Shown: positions 16,056 to 24,471 of the stretch, piece by piece
How the letters are laid out: each line of letters starts with the position of its first letter
Position numbering within the stretch: position 1 is the first letter of the stretch
Assembly (NCBI RefSeq): GCF_012912135.1
Contig: NZ_QMEB01000037.1
Span: 239-32,975, forward strand
Reading direction: 5' to 3'
Origin: Brasilonema bromeliae SPC951
GTDB taxonomy: Bacteria; Cyanobacteriota; Cyanobacteriia; Cyanobacteriales; Nostocaceae
DNA: 32,737 nucleotides
Translations under genes and position numbers: made by a program
The notes under the pieces: generated by a model
Database searches by the model: none
Seen by the model: only the letters and a program-made list of their open reading frames with translations
Told to the model about the DNA's origin: nothing

Positions 16056-17927
16056 ATGAGCCAAAACTATACTCAGACAAACTCTCTAGTCGGCACTCAG
16101 CCATACGACGTGTACCAACCAACTGACTCTTCCAAAGACCAGACAAATGGTAGTTCCAATGGTCACTCAAATGGTGCAGCCGTTGCACAAAAGCGATCGC
16201 CAACTGTAGCAGATGCGATCGCGAATATGATGGAAGATTTGGGAGTCAGCTGCGCCTTTGGCGTCAATGGAGGTGCGATGGCTGGTCTTTGGGGCTCGCT
16301 ATCGAATAGCCTCTTACAAGTAATGAACTGCCGTCATGAAGCCGGAGCTGCTTTTGCAGCAGCTGAAGCGTACTTCGCGACTGGTCGTCCCACCGTAGTT
16401 TTTACAACCGCTGGACCAGGTATAACCAACGCTCTGACTGGGTTATTTGCTGCTCGGGGTGAGGGTGCAAAAGTGATTTTGCTGTCAGCTTGCACCTCCT
16501 CACCACAGCGCGGACGGTGGGCAATACAGGAAACCAGCAGCCACACTCTGCCAACTGAGGGAATTTTTACCTCAGGAACGCTGTTTAACTATGCTACCAC
16601 TGTGGAGAGTGGTGCACAACTCCCACAAATTTTTCGTAAACTGGCTCTGGGTTTGTCCCAACCAGGAGCCTTTGTCGCCCATTTGAGCATTCCCACTGCT
16701 GTGCAAACAAGTCCGCTTGATAGAATGCCATTGTTCCAAGGAATGGATTGTTCTTTGGTAGTGCCACATACTGAAGCAATTGTTAAATGTACACAGTTGC
16801 TATCAGAAGGACCGTTTGCCATTTGGGTTGGTTTTGGTGCCCGTGGCGCAGCAGAAGAAATTCTCCAACTCGCCGAGAGAACCGGGGCAGCAGTTATATG
16901 TTCACCCCGTGGTAAAGGTATCTTTCCCGAAGATCATCCTCAATTTGTTGGGGTGACAGGCTTGGGAGGTCATGGTTCCGTCATGACCTATATGCAACAG
17001 CAAACACCTTTACGAACACTTGTGCTGGGAACGCGCCTTAGCGAACCAACTTCCTTCTGGAATGAAGCATTGGTTCCCCCAGGAGGCTTCGTGCATGTCG
17101 ATATCGATCCAACAGTGCCAGGAGTTGCATATCCAGAAGCGGAAACCTTCGCTATCCAATCAGACATCAAAGCATTTTTGCAAGCGCTGTTGCAACATGA
17201 TGAGCATCTCGCCAGTGCATCCGTAACAGCTTTATCGCTCCCTCGTCCTGAAGGTCAGACAATTCAACCAGGTTCAGACTCTCCAGTCAGACCAGAGGTG
17301 TTGATGGAAGCTATTCAAAAGGTGATCATCGATGGCACTGATGCCATAGTCATGGCGGAGTGTGGTAACTCGTTCCTTTGGTCAACACATTTACTGCGAT
17401 TTGCAAACGCAAATCGTTACCGAATCAGCACCGGAGTTGGGGCTATGGGTCATGCTGCTGCGGGAGTTATCGGAGCAGCTGCTGCACGCAATGGCAAAGC
17501 AGTCGCCATCGTTGGGGATGGGGCAATGCTGATGAATAATGAAATCAGCACAGCTGTGAAATACGAAATTCCTGCCGTCTGGATTGTCCTCAACGATGCT
17601 CGTTACAACATGAGCCACCAGGGTATGGAAATGTTGGGACTCAAAGGTGCAGATGCATCAATTCCGCAAGCAGATTTTGCAGCGATTGCTCACGCTATGG
17701 GAGCCGAAGGAATCCGCATCAACAAAGAAATGGATCTTTTCTCAGCGTTAGAGCAAGCAATGGTAGCCACGGGTCCGATCGTTATCGATGTCGTGATTAA
17801 CCCAGATAGACGCGCACCTTCCAAAGGACGCAACGCCGGTCTGGCATCACAAGGAGTCAAGTCAACTCCGGCTCAAAAGACTGAATTGCACGTGTCATTT
17901 CCACAAGTATCATTTCCAAATGCCTAA
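16056..17927 (+). CDS. scyA: Scytonemin biosynthesis ThDP-dependent enzyme ScyA
   Basis: Acetolactate-synthase homologue that, in scytonemin synthesis, couples indole-3-pyruvate with p-hydroxyphenylpyruvate in a thiamin-diphosphate-dependent acyloin reaction. The 623 residues start with about 45 low-complexity Asn/Ser/Gly-rich residues. The PYR domain follows with the catalytic Glu in CRHEAGAAFAAAEAYF (E95), then the central domain (LVLGTRLSEPTSFWN). The PP domain has the ThDP/Mg motif GDGAMLMNNE (487-496) closing at N513-D514. The Asn/Ser-rich N-terminus may be a flexible extension. First gene of the scy operon. The next gene follows either by an 8-base overlap or after 73 bases, depending on its start. 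Synteny with scyB and scyC makes this assignment much safer than homology to acetolactate synthase alone. Confidence 0.97.
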   Translation: MSQNYTQTNSLVGTQPYDVYQPTDSSKDQTNGSSNGHSNGAAVAQKRSPTVADAIANMMEDLGVSCAFGVNGGAMAGLWGSLSNSLLQVMNCRHEAGAAFAAAEAYFATGRPTVVFTTAGPGITNALTGLFAARGEGAKVILLSACTSSPQRGRWAIQETSSHTLPTEGIFTSGTLFNYATTVESGAQLPQIFRKLALGLSQPGAFVAHLSIPTAVQTSPLDRMPLFQGMDCSLVVPHTEAIVKCTQLLSEGPFAIWVGFGARGAAEEILQLAERTGAAVICSPRGKGIFPEDHPQFVGVTGLGGHGSVMTYMQQQTPLRTLVLGTRLSEPTSFWNEALVPPGGFVHVDIDPTVPGVAYPEAETFAIQSDIKAFLQALLQHDEHLASASVTALSLPRPEGQTIQPGSDSPVRPEVLMEAIQKVIIDGTDAIVMAECGNSFLWSTHLLRFANANRYRISTGVGAMGHAAAGVIGAAAARNGKAVAIVGDGAMLMNNEISTAVKYEIPAVWIVLNDARYNMSHQGMEMLGLKGADASIPQADFAAIAHAMGAEGIRINKEMDLFSALEQAMVATGPIVIDVVINPDRRAPSKGRNAGLASQGVKSTPAQKTELHVSFPQVSFPNA

Positions 17928-18000
17928 TCAATTTGTAGTAAGCGCAAACGGCGTTTACTACAAACACATAGGTGATATATCGGTGAGCGAGGAGATAGTG

Positions 18001-19059
18001 GTGAACCTTTTTGAAACTGTTACAGAGATGGGTCATGAGCAGATTCTTTTCTGCCATGGAAAAGACCCAGATATTAAGGCAATCATTGCCATCCATGACA
18101 CGAGTCTGGGACCCGCAATGGGGGCGACACGATTGTGGCCTTATGCCAGTGAGGCTGCTGCGTTAAAAGACGCTCTTCGTCTCAGTCGTGGTATGACTTA
18201 CAAAGCTGCTTGTGCTAATATTCCAGTTGGTGGAGGCAAAGCAGTTATTATTGCTAATCCTGAAAATAAGACAGAAGACCTATTTAGAGCCTACGGACGT
18301 TTTGTCGAAAGTCTTAAAGGACGATTTATCACAGGTCAAGATGTGAATTTGACCCCGGAAGATGTCAGAACAATCAGCAAAGAAACCCAATATGTTGTAG
18401 GGGTAGAAGAGCGCTCAGGCGGACCAGCTCCTGTGACCGCATGGGGAGTTTTTCTAGGACTCAAGGCTGCTGTTGAATTTCGTTTACAAACCGAAAACCT
18501 CAAAGGGTTGAGGGTTGCAGTTCAAGGTTTGGGAAATGTCGGTCAAAATCTTTGCCGACACCTGCACGAACATGGAGCAAAACTATTTGTTACCGATATA
18601 AGTCCAGATAAAACAGAGCAAGTTAAACGTCTTTTTGGTGCCACAGTTGTGGAGCCAGATGAAATTTACTCTCTGGATGTCGATGTACTTTCCCCTTGTG
18701 CTCTAGGCGGAATTCTCAATAGTGAAACGATTCCTCGCATTAAAGCTTCAGTTATTGCTGGTGCTGCCAACAATCAGCTAGGAGTAGAAGTACTCCACGG
18801 TCAAATGCTTGCAGCACAAGAAATTCTTTATGCTCCAGATTACGTTATTAATGCAGGTGGGCTAATCAACGTTTACAACGAAATGATTGGCTACAACGAA
18901 CAAAGAGCTTTCAAGCAAGTGAATAACATCTACGACACGCTGCTTGAAATTTTTGATAGAGCGCAAAAGCAGGACATCACTACCAACGATGCTTCTAAGC
19001 AGTTGGCAGAAGACAGAATCCTCAAAGCCAGACATCTCAAGACCTTAGCTGTGGTCTAA
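18001..19059 (+). CDS. scyB: Scytonemin biosynthesis leucine-dehydrogenase-like enzyme ScyB
   Basis: NAD-dependent amino acid dehydrogenase that oxidatively deaminates tryptophan to indole-3-pyruvate, the substrate of ScyA. I place the start at GTG 18001 (352 residues), because AGGAG sits six bases upstream, the protein then begins NLFETVTEMGHEQ like leucine dehydrogenases, and the catalytic lysine of NIPVGGGKAVI falls at K80, the family's usual number. An in-frame ATG at 17920, overlapping the scyA stop by 8 bases, would add 27 residues but has no ribosome site. Other marks: LGPAMGATRLWPY (substrate pocket), TGQDVNLTPEDV, and the Rossmann motif GLGNVGQN from about residue 176. Second gene of the scy operon; only 11 bases separate it from scyC. 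Confidence 0.96.
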   Translation: MNLFETVTEMGHEQILFCHGKDPDIKAIIAIHDTSLGPAMGATRLWPYASEAAALKDALRLSRGMTYKAACANIPVGGGKAVIIANPENKTEDLFRAYGRFVESLKGRFITGQDVNLTPEDVRTISKETQYVVGVEERSGGPAPVTAWGVFLGLKAAVEFRLQTENLKGLRVAVQGLGNVGQNLCRHLHEHGAKLFVTDISPDKTEQVKRLFGATVVEPDEIYSLDVDVLSPCALGGILNSETIPRIKASVIAGAANNQLGVEVLHGQMLAAQEILYAPDYVINAGGLINVYNEMIGYNEQRAFKQVNNIYDTLLEIFDRAQKQDITTNDASKQLAEDRILKARHLKTLAVV

Positions 19060-19070
19060 AGGAGTGACAA

Positions 19071-20027
19071 ATGGTAACTGAAAGAAATACATTTGGAACA
19101 TCTGCCTACATCGAAACGACTCCAGAGAGTGCCTTTGAATACCTTGCCGAGCTAAAAAACTTAGGCGAGTGGACTCTCTATAGCCGCATGGAAGAGCAAA
19201 TCGACGAAGATACCTGGCTCGGAACTGCCTCTGGCTACCAGACAAAGCTCTATTATCATGTCGAAAGACTGGATCATCCCAATTTTTACGGCATTGAGTG
19301 GCACTGCGGGTTAGAGTATCAGAAATATTATCAGGTCTACCCTGTCCTCCTTTTTCCTGCTGACTACGTTGAGCCGGGAACCGATGAAAAGGGTGTGTAC
19401 TTACACTGGGTCAGCTTTGTTGATCCCAAGCGGCGCAGTCCCTTGATTATGGAGGGAATTCACACGGTACACACTTCCGAGTGTCGTTCTCTTAAAGGTA
19501 ATTTGGAACGCAAAGCTGGTCTTAAGACCGCAGCAAAAGGACGTTACTACGTTGACACCGACACCATCTATGTTAATGCCCCAATAGAAATGGGGATTGA
19601 GTATTTGTCAGACCTCAAAAACATGGATGATTGGGCACACCTACTGCGAGCCGATGGCGAAATTTCTGGTCAGTCTGGAGAGTTTCGCGATGAATATGGT
19701 CAAAAGGTGAAAGTCACTCAGCGCCTGCAAGCTGTTAACAAATCGTACTTGCTGGAGCACGAGTTCTTTTATCCAGACTACGGATTTTATCAGCGCTCTC
19801 CGGTGCTGCTAATCCCAACCTCCCATGCTTTCCGGGATCCAGAAGCTCCTGGTTTCATCCAGCATCGAATCACCTTCTGGAAAACAGGTGAGCAACTACC
19901 TCACGGTAAACTCCAAATCGAAGACTTTGGCTCTGAGAGCTTGAATATCAAGCGTATCTTGGAAGGCAAAGCTGGCAACCTTAATACATTAGCTCAAGGT
20001 TTGAGCTATATGCCGCAGGCTAAGTAG
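19071..20027 (+). CDS. scyC: Scytonemin cyclase ScyC
   Basis: Catalyses ring closure of the ScyA product to the cyclopenta[b]indole keto acid, the monomer skeleton of scytonemin. The 318-residue soluble protein has no signal peptide. It is an internal duplication: residues about 10-155 (ETTPESAFEYLAELKNLGEW, later YPVLLFPADY and LERKAG) repeat at about 163-310 (NAPIEMGIEYLSDLKNMDDW, SPVLLIPTSH, LEGKAG). The pattern looks like two SRPBCC/START-type cyclase folds in tandem, which is my inference. The ATG has AGGAGTG seven bases upstream, overlapping the scyB stop. The downstream gap of 165 bp holds two inverted repeats, so scyABC may form a unit partly separable from scyD-F. Confidence 0.96.
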   Translation: MVTERNTFGTSAYIETTPESAFEYLAELKNLGEWTLYSRMEEQIDEDTWLGTASGYQTKLYYHVERLDHPNFYGIEWHCGLEYQKYYQVYPVLLFPADYVEPGTDEKGVYLHWVSFVDPKRRSPLIMEGIHTVHTSECRSLKGNLERKAGLKTAAKGRYYVDTDTIYVNAPIEMGIEYLSDLKNMDDWAHLLRADGEISGQSGEFRDEYGQKVKVTQRLQAVNKSYLLEHEFFYPDYGFYQRSPVLLIPTSHAFRDPEAPGFIQHRITFWKTGEQLPHGKLQIEDFGSESLNIKRILEGKAGNLNTLAQGLSYMPQAK

Positions 20028-20033
20028 TGACTT

Positions 20034-20079
20034 GTTAGTAGTTAGTGGTTAATAAAACAACTAATTACTAACAACTAAC
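20034..20079. repeat. Imperfect inverted repeat after scyC, heptamer-like
   Basis: GTTAGTAGTTAGT (20034-20046) faces ACTAACAACTAAC (20067-20079), one mismatch in 13, with a 20-base loop. The arms are built of GTTAGT/CTAACAA units like the STRR heptamers elsewhere in the window. No T-run follows, so a terminator role is weak. Confidence 0.6.
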
Positions 20080-20126
20080 AACTAATAACAAATAAATAAC
20101 TTTATATATTCAGGGTGAAAACGCTG

Positions 20127-20149
20127 CCATTGCTTGTTATGAGCAATGG
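20127..20149 (+). promoter_or_regulatory. Perfect hairpin upstream of scyD
   Basis: CCATTGCT (20127-20134) and AGCAATGG (20142-20149) form an 8-bp stem with a 7-base loop, 43 bases before the scyD ATG. No T-run follows. It could be an RNA processing or stability element in the scy transcript. Confidence 0.45.
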
Positions 20150-20192
20150 GAGTTCTACACATAAAATCTAAAGCCGACCTCTGTTGTGACAC

Positions 20193-21314
20193 ATGAAACT
20201 GGAACAACTTACTATTACGTCTTTCACGGTACTTGCCGATGGTCTTGACAATCCGAAAGGTCTAAGCTTTGGTCCTGACGGTAGTCTCTATATTACAGAA
20301 GCAGGGACGGGGGGAGATGGAGCTAGCGTTCCATCACCTAGTGGTCAAGGTTCTTTACTTTTTGGCACAACTGGTGCTATTTTAAGAGTAAATAATGCTA
20401 CAATAGAACGTATAGTCACTGGACTCCCTTCCTTGGCATTTCCAGATGGTACTGGAGCCGCTGGTCCTCACGATATAAAATTTGATACTACAGGCAAGCC
20501 TTATGTTCTCGTTGGGTACGCTGCAAATCCTGCCTTACGCGACAGCACATTTGGTGAGACTGACTTAGGAAAAATTATCACTCCCGATTTCCAGACGAAT
20601 TCGTGGACTACTGTTGCCGATATAGCCAACTATGAACTGACTCATAATCCTGACGGAGGCGATGTCGTCAGTAATCCCCTGGCTTTTTTAATAGATGGCG
20701 ACAAGATTGTTGTTGTTGATCCGGGTGCAAACGATTTGCTGAGTGTAGGCACCGATGGAAGTCATTTGGAGGCGATCGCTGTACTTCCCCAACAGCCGGT
20801 TATTAATCCAATTTTTCCTGGTTTTAACTCGCAAAATTTTGACCGGGGACACGTACCACCTCCCAGCGCTTATCGTAATGCGACACCATCGCAAATAACG
20901 ATTCAATCTGTACCTACAGGAATTGCCAAAGGTCCAGATGGTGCTTATTACATCAGTACATTCACTGGTTTTCCTTTCCCAGAAGGTGGAGCAAAAATCT
21001 ACCGAGTGGATGCTGATGGTCAACTAACAGTTTATGCTGATGGCTTTACACAACTGATTGACTTGGCTTTCGATGCGCAAGGCAACTTGTATGCATTGCA
21101 ACACATGAATTCCTCTGGCTGGAAAGGAAATCTGGATGGAAGTCTGATCAAAATAGCACAGGATGGCACTCGCACAACTATTCTCAGTGGTGATGGATTA
21201 CAAGCACCAAGTGCACTGACTATTGGTCCTGATGATGCTCTTTATGTGATCAACCGAGGCGGTCTGCCAGGAAAAGGGCAAGTCATAAGAATTGAGAATC
21301 CAAGGTCTGTTTGA
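20193..21314 (+). CDS. scyD: ScyD/ScyE family protein (ScyD)
   Basis: A 373-residue beta-propeller-like protein of the scytonemin cluster; its exact step is unknown. Repeated NHL/SMP-30-like blades are visible: NPKGLSFGPDGSLYITEAG at about 19-37, GPHDIKFDTTGKPYVLVGY, SVPTGIAKGPDGAYYIST and SALTIGPDDALYVINRGG. It is clearly paralogous to the next gene (shared PTGI, ALQHMN and WKG motifs). Unlike that gene it has no signal peptide and no C-terminal anchor. An in-frame TGA at 20187-20189, directly before the ATG, rules out a hidden N-terminal extension. It ends cleanly at RIENPRSV. No good Shine-Dalgarno is present, so translation may depend on upstream coupling or leader structure. The order (third-to-last of scyA-F) fits N. 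punctiforme. Confidence 0.9.
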   Translation: MKLEQLTITSFTVLADGLDNPKGLSFGPDGSLYITEAGTGGDGASVPSPSGQGSLLFGTTGAILRVNNATIERIVTGLPSLAFPDGTGAAGPHDIKFDTTGKPYVLVGYAANPALRDSTFGETDLGKIITPDFQTNSWTTVADIANYELTHNPDGGDVVSNPLAFLIDGDKIVVVDPGANDLLSVGTDGSHLEAIAVLPQQPVINPIFPGFNSQNFDRGHVPPPSAYRNATPSQITIQSVPTGIAKGPDGAYYISTFTGFPFPEGGAKIYRVDADGQLTVYADGFTQLIDLAFDAQGNLYALQHMNSSGWKGNLDGSLIKIAQDGTRTTILSGDGLQAPSALTIGPDDALYVINRGGLPGKGQVIRIENPRSV

Positions 21315-21527
21315 TGAGTAAAAGACAATAGTCTGTGCTCAACACAAGAACGAGATTCCTGCAATTTTAACAACAAGTTTCAAGCGGGTGCAATACCAGT
21401 TCCTCTGAACTTGGAGGGACTGTCGCGGTAGATGCTTGATTTCCACATCCTAGTCACTGCGACTCTTTATCTCTAACACCGTACAACATTCCACAACTAC
21501 CAACACTCGATCTCAATCTAAATAACT

Positions 21528-22892
21528 ATGAAATTCAAGTCATTTGCTCTTACAGTTTTCTCCGTTTGTGCCGCTGTTGCTTGTGGAACCCAAGCTGCAC
21601 GAGCAGCATCGCTGTCAGTAGTTGCTGACCAGCTTAACAACCCACGGAATCTTGACTTTGCTCCTGACGGCAGTATTTATCTGACAGAGAGTGGTGCCGG
21701 AGGTGACGGAAAAGATGGAAGATGTATCGCATCACCTAGCGCGCAATACATCCCTTTATGTGCTGGGAGTAATGGTACCCTGGTCAAAATTGCTAAGGAC
21801 GGTACAAAAACAAATGTAATTTCAAACCTTACATCCATAGCGTTAGTTCCCTCTGGCGAACAAGCTGCCGGTCCTGCTGACTTCAAATTTGATTCCAAAG
21901 GCAACGCTTATCTTCTAACTGGCTTGGCTGGCAATCCGAACCAACGCGATACCGTCTTGCAAAGCCCCGATCTCGGAAAATTATACAAAGTAGACTTAAA
22001 AACCGGTTCGCTGACAACTCTTGCCGATTTTGCAAACTACGAAGCTAAATATAATCCTGATGGCACTGATTTGATTAGCAACCCCTATGCTTTTGCAATT
22101 AAGGGTGATAATGCTTACGTCGTTGATGGGGGTGGAAACTCGATATATTCCGTGGCACTGGATGGCAGCGGTATTAAGAATGTAGCAGCCATACCTCAGA
22201 AACGCATATCACCAGATCAACTGCAATTCCCAACTCTTCCTGAGGGAACAACAGACCCAACAGGAGGCGCAGCACCACCTCCAGGTTATACAATTGCTCC
22301 CAATGGTCTTCCAGTATCAAACCAATCAGTGCCAACAGGTATCGTAGTTGCCCCGGATGGAAGTTTGACTTTAAGTGAATACACTTATTTTCCTTATCCA
22401 GAAAATGAAGCACGTATCTTTAAAGTTGACCCCGATACTTTGCAAACACAAGTCCTTGCTGATGGCTTTACGCAGTTGACTGGCGTGACATACGACTCTG
22501 ATGGCAATTTGTATGCCTTGCAACACATCAATCAGTCAGAATGGAAGGGCATTCAACAGGGTGGTGTGATCACAGGTGATATCAGTGGTTCTATCATCAA
22601 AATAGCCAAGGATGGAACTCGCCAAACTATTTGGAGTGGTAATGGACTAGAGGCAGCTTCTGGTTTATTTTTCGGTCCTGATGGCGATTTATATACTTCA
22701 AACCGTACCAGACTCGTAGCTGGGGAACGAGGAGGACAGTTGATCAAGATTGATCCTAGATCTTCTGGTGGCGCGACAAAAGTTCCTGAACCCGCTTCTG
22801 TGATTGCTGTATTAGCAACTGCAGCTTTAGGCGCAAAAGCAATGAAGCGCAAGCGCCAAGAACAGGTGTTGGCTAAGGTAGAAACTATCTAA
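21528..22892 (+). CDS. scyE: ScyD/ScyE family protein with PEP-CTERM anchor (ScyE)
   Basis: Exported 454-residue relative of ScyD. A signal peptide spans residues 1 to about 27 (MKFKSFALTVFSVCAAVACG, Ala-rich cleavage region ending in ARA). Propeller-type repeats follow: NPRNLDFAPDGSIYLTESG, GPADFKFDSKGNAYLLTG, SVPTGIVVAPDGSLTLSEY and GLFFGPDGDLYTSNR. The C-terminus is a PEP-CTERM sorting signal: KVPEPASVIAVLATAALG, then a basic cluster (KAMKRKRQ). This predicts translocation and handling by an exosortase at the membrane/outer surface, fitting a role in extracytoplasmic oxidation or dimerisation of the scytonemin monomer. Function is unproven. The gap of 213 bp from scyD shows no terminator. 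No clear ribosome site precedes the ATG. Confidence 0.9.
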   Translation: MKFKSFALTVFSVCAAVACGTQAARAASLSVVADQLNNPRNLDFAPDGSIYLTESGAGGDGKDGRCIASPSAQYIPLCAGSNGTLVKIAKDGTKTNVISNLTSIALVPSGEQAAGPADFKFDSKGNAYLLTGLAGNPNQRDTVLQSPDLGKLYKVDLKTGSLTTLADFANYEAKYNPDGTDLISNPYAFAIKGDNAYVVDGGGNSIYSVALDGSGIKNVAAIPQKRISPDQLQFPTLPEGTTDPTGGAAPPPGYTIAPNGLPVSNQSVPTGIVVAPDGSLTLSEYTYFPYPENEARIFKVDPDTLQTQVLADGFTQLTGVTYDSDGNLYALQHINQSEWKGIQQGGVITGDISGSIIKIAKDGTRQTIWSGNGLEAASGLFFGPDGDLYTSNRTRLVAGERGGQLIKIDPRSSGGATKVPEPASVIAVLATAALGAKAMKRKRQEQVLAKVETI

Positions 22893-22959
22893 TTCCTTGT
22901 TTGTTTCTTGGGCTATACCAAAGAATGCTCAAGAAATAAGCTGCTACCTCAAATACAAA

Positions 22960-22980
22960 GCTGTCTTTCAAAAAGACAGC
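22960..22980 (+). promoter_or_regulatory. Perfect 9-bp hairpin between scyE and scyF
   Basis: GCTGTCTTT (22960-22968), loop CAA, AAAGACAGC (22972-22980). No T-run follows. It lies 67 bases after the scyE stop and pairs tightly, so it may protect the 3-prime end of upstream RNA or act as a processing site. Confidence 0.55.
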
Positions 22981-22993
22981 AACACAAAATTGA

Positions 22994-23018
22994 AGTTCCC
23001 AGACTAGGTCCGGGAACT
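22994..23018 (+). promoter_or_regulatory. Second hairpin upstream of scyF
   Basis: AGTTCCC (22994-23000) pairs with GGGAACT (23012-23018). Inside, GAC (23002-23004) pairs with GTC (23008-23010), leaving an A/C mismatch and a TAG loop. It lies 14 bases beyond the previous hairpin and 46 bases before the scyF ATG. Confidence 0.5.
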
Positions 23019-23064
23019 ACATAAACCTAGGTAAAAGTATAACTCATAACACAGAAGATTCACT

Positions 23065-24252
23065 ATGGGATTAGTCAAGAATTTGTCACTTGCCTTAATC
23101 GGTGCCAGCTTTCTGGTAGCGGGTGCAGCAGTCCAAGCGATGGCGTTAACCTTACAGTACGATCGCTCTATAGGTGAGCCTGGTTTCGGTCCTGGGCAAC
23201 TGTTTGTTCCCCAAGGCATAGCGGTAGATAGCCAAGGGAATACCCTCGTAGCTAACGGACGCGGTGTTAACCCGGTGACTGGTGCTCCTGACTACAGCCT
23301 CGGTAACAAAATTGAAAAATTTAGTCCTAGCGGTCAGTATATTGGAGCAATTGGCACAGGCGGCACAGGACCCGGACAGTTTGACGAGCCAACAACTGTA
23401 GACTTTAATCCAGTAACAGGGGATCTGTATGCAGGTGATGTTTACAACAACCGCATCAATCAATTCGATTCTCAGGGTAACTTTATTAGATCCTTTGGAA
23501 ATGGATCATTTACCCCTCTAGTAGAGGGTAGATTGTTCTTTGGACCATCTGGTGTGACATTTGACAAAGCTGGCAACGTGTACGTCGGTGATTTTAACGG
23601 CGAAAGGATTTTTAAATTCACACCAGACGGACAGCAAATTGGTGTCATTGGTGGCACCAATGGCACTGCACTTGGGGAGTTCCAAGGTGTAGCAGGTGTA
23701 AGAATTTCCCCAGTTAGTGGAAATATCTATATAGCTGACCAGTTTAACAACCGCGTTCAAGTACTCGATCCAAATGGTAAACCTCTGTTCACATTTGGTT
23801 CAGCAGGTAGCGGACCTGGACAGCTTCTTCAGCCAATTGGCATCGAAGTGGACGACCAAGAGAATGTCTATGTAGCTGATTCTATCAATAGCCGTGTTCA
23901 GGTATTCGATAAAAACGGTAAGTTCCTGACGAACTACGGTCAACCAGCCCTGGATGCATCAGGTAAGCCAGTCCCGCCTCCAGGATTAACTGACGGTCCC
24001 TTTGGCAATCCCCTTGACCTCACTCCAGGCAGATTTAACTGGACAGGTGGTACAGCCCTTAAAGATGGCAAGCTGTATGTTAGCGACTTCTTCCAAGGTC
24101 GCGTACAAGTGTTAAATGTCAACAGAAGTGGCAGCACTTCAGTACCTGAATCTAGCTCATTATTAGGTCTAGCAGTACTGGGAGTTGGCGCGACTGCTAC
24201 ACTGCGCAAGAAGCAGCAAAAATCACCGATTCTCGAAAAGACCTCTGTTTAA
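23065..24252 (+). CDS. scyF: NHL-repeat protein with PEP-CTERM anchor (ScyF)
   Basis: Exported six-bladed NHL-type beta-propeller of 395 residues, last gene of the scytonemin cluster. A signal peptide spans about 1-27 (MGLVKNLSLALIGASFLVAG, then an Ala-rich cleavage site). Blades repeat as GPGQLFVPQGIAVDSQGN, PGQFDEPTTVDFNP, GPSGVTFDKAGNVYVGDFN, VAGVRISPVSGNIYIADQFN, LLQPIGIEVDDQENVYVADS and LYVSDFFQGRVQV, with NNR/NSR turns typical of NHL repeats. A Pro/Gly loop interrupts the last two blades (residues about 295-320). The C-terminus is a PEP-CTERM signal (SVPESSSLLGLAVLGVG, then RKKQQK). The precise biochemical role is unknown; an export, scaffold or late-pathway function is plausible. ScyF is not closely related to ScyD/ScyE beyond the propeller fold. 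Confidence 0.9.
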   Translation: MGLVKNLSLALIGASFLVAGAAVQAMALTLQYDRSIGEPGFGPGQLFVPQGIAVDSQGNTLVANGRGVNPVTGAPDYSLGNKIEKFSPSGQYIGAIGTGGTGPGQFDEPTTVDFNPVTGDLYAGDVYNNRINQFDSQGNFIRSFGNGSFTPLVEGRLFFGPSGVTFDKAGNVYVGDFNGERIFKFTPDGQQIGVIGGTNGTALGEFQGVAGVRISPVSGNIYIADQFNNRVQVLDPNGKPLFTFGSAGSGPGQLLQPIGIEVDDQENVYVADSINSRVQVFDKNGKFLTNYGQPALDASGKPVPPPGLTDGPFGNPLDLTPGRFNWTGGTALKDGKLYVSDFFQGRVQVLNVNRSGSTSVPESSSLLGLAVLGVGATATLRKKQQKSPILEKTSV

Positions 24253-24411
24253 CAGGGCAAACGCATCTAAAGTGTAAGAATCCTTTTATTACAAGGGTTT
24301 CAGCATTTTATCTTCAAGCCTATTTTTTGAGCAAAATCCTTAGCCAGTAAGCATTTCACAAATCACGTGCGTTGTGGTCTATTTACTTGAAAATTGCTGT
24401 AATTAATTTTT

Positions 24412-24437
24412 TCATGGGATTTCATGAGATTTTTTTT
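24412..24437 (+). terminator. Possible weak terminator after scyF
   Basis: TCATG (24412-24416) pairs with CATGA (24423-24427) over a 6-base loop, followed by GA and eight T residues (24430-24437). The stem is short and AT-rich and lies 160 bp beyond the scyF stop; it is the only rightward terminator candidate before the converging hydrolase gene. Confidence 0.35.
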
Positions 24438-24471
24438 ACAATTTCGCACTGCGAACAAGTCTACTTACTAC

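Noticed and set aside
15858-16064. 68-codon minus-strand frame upstream of scyA
   Set aside because: Overlaps the scyA start, Cys/His/aromatic-rich random-looking peptide, no ribosome site; the region is better explained as leader DNA.
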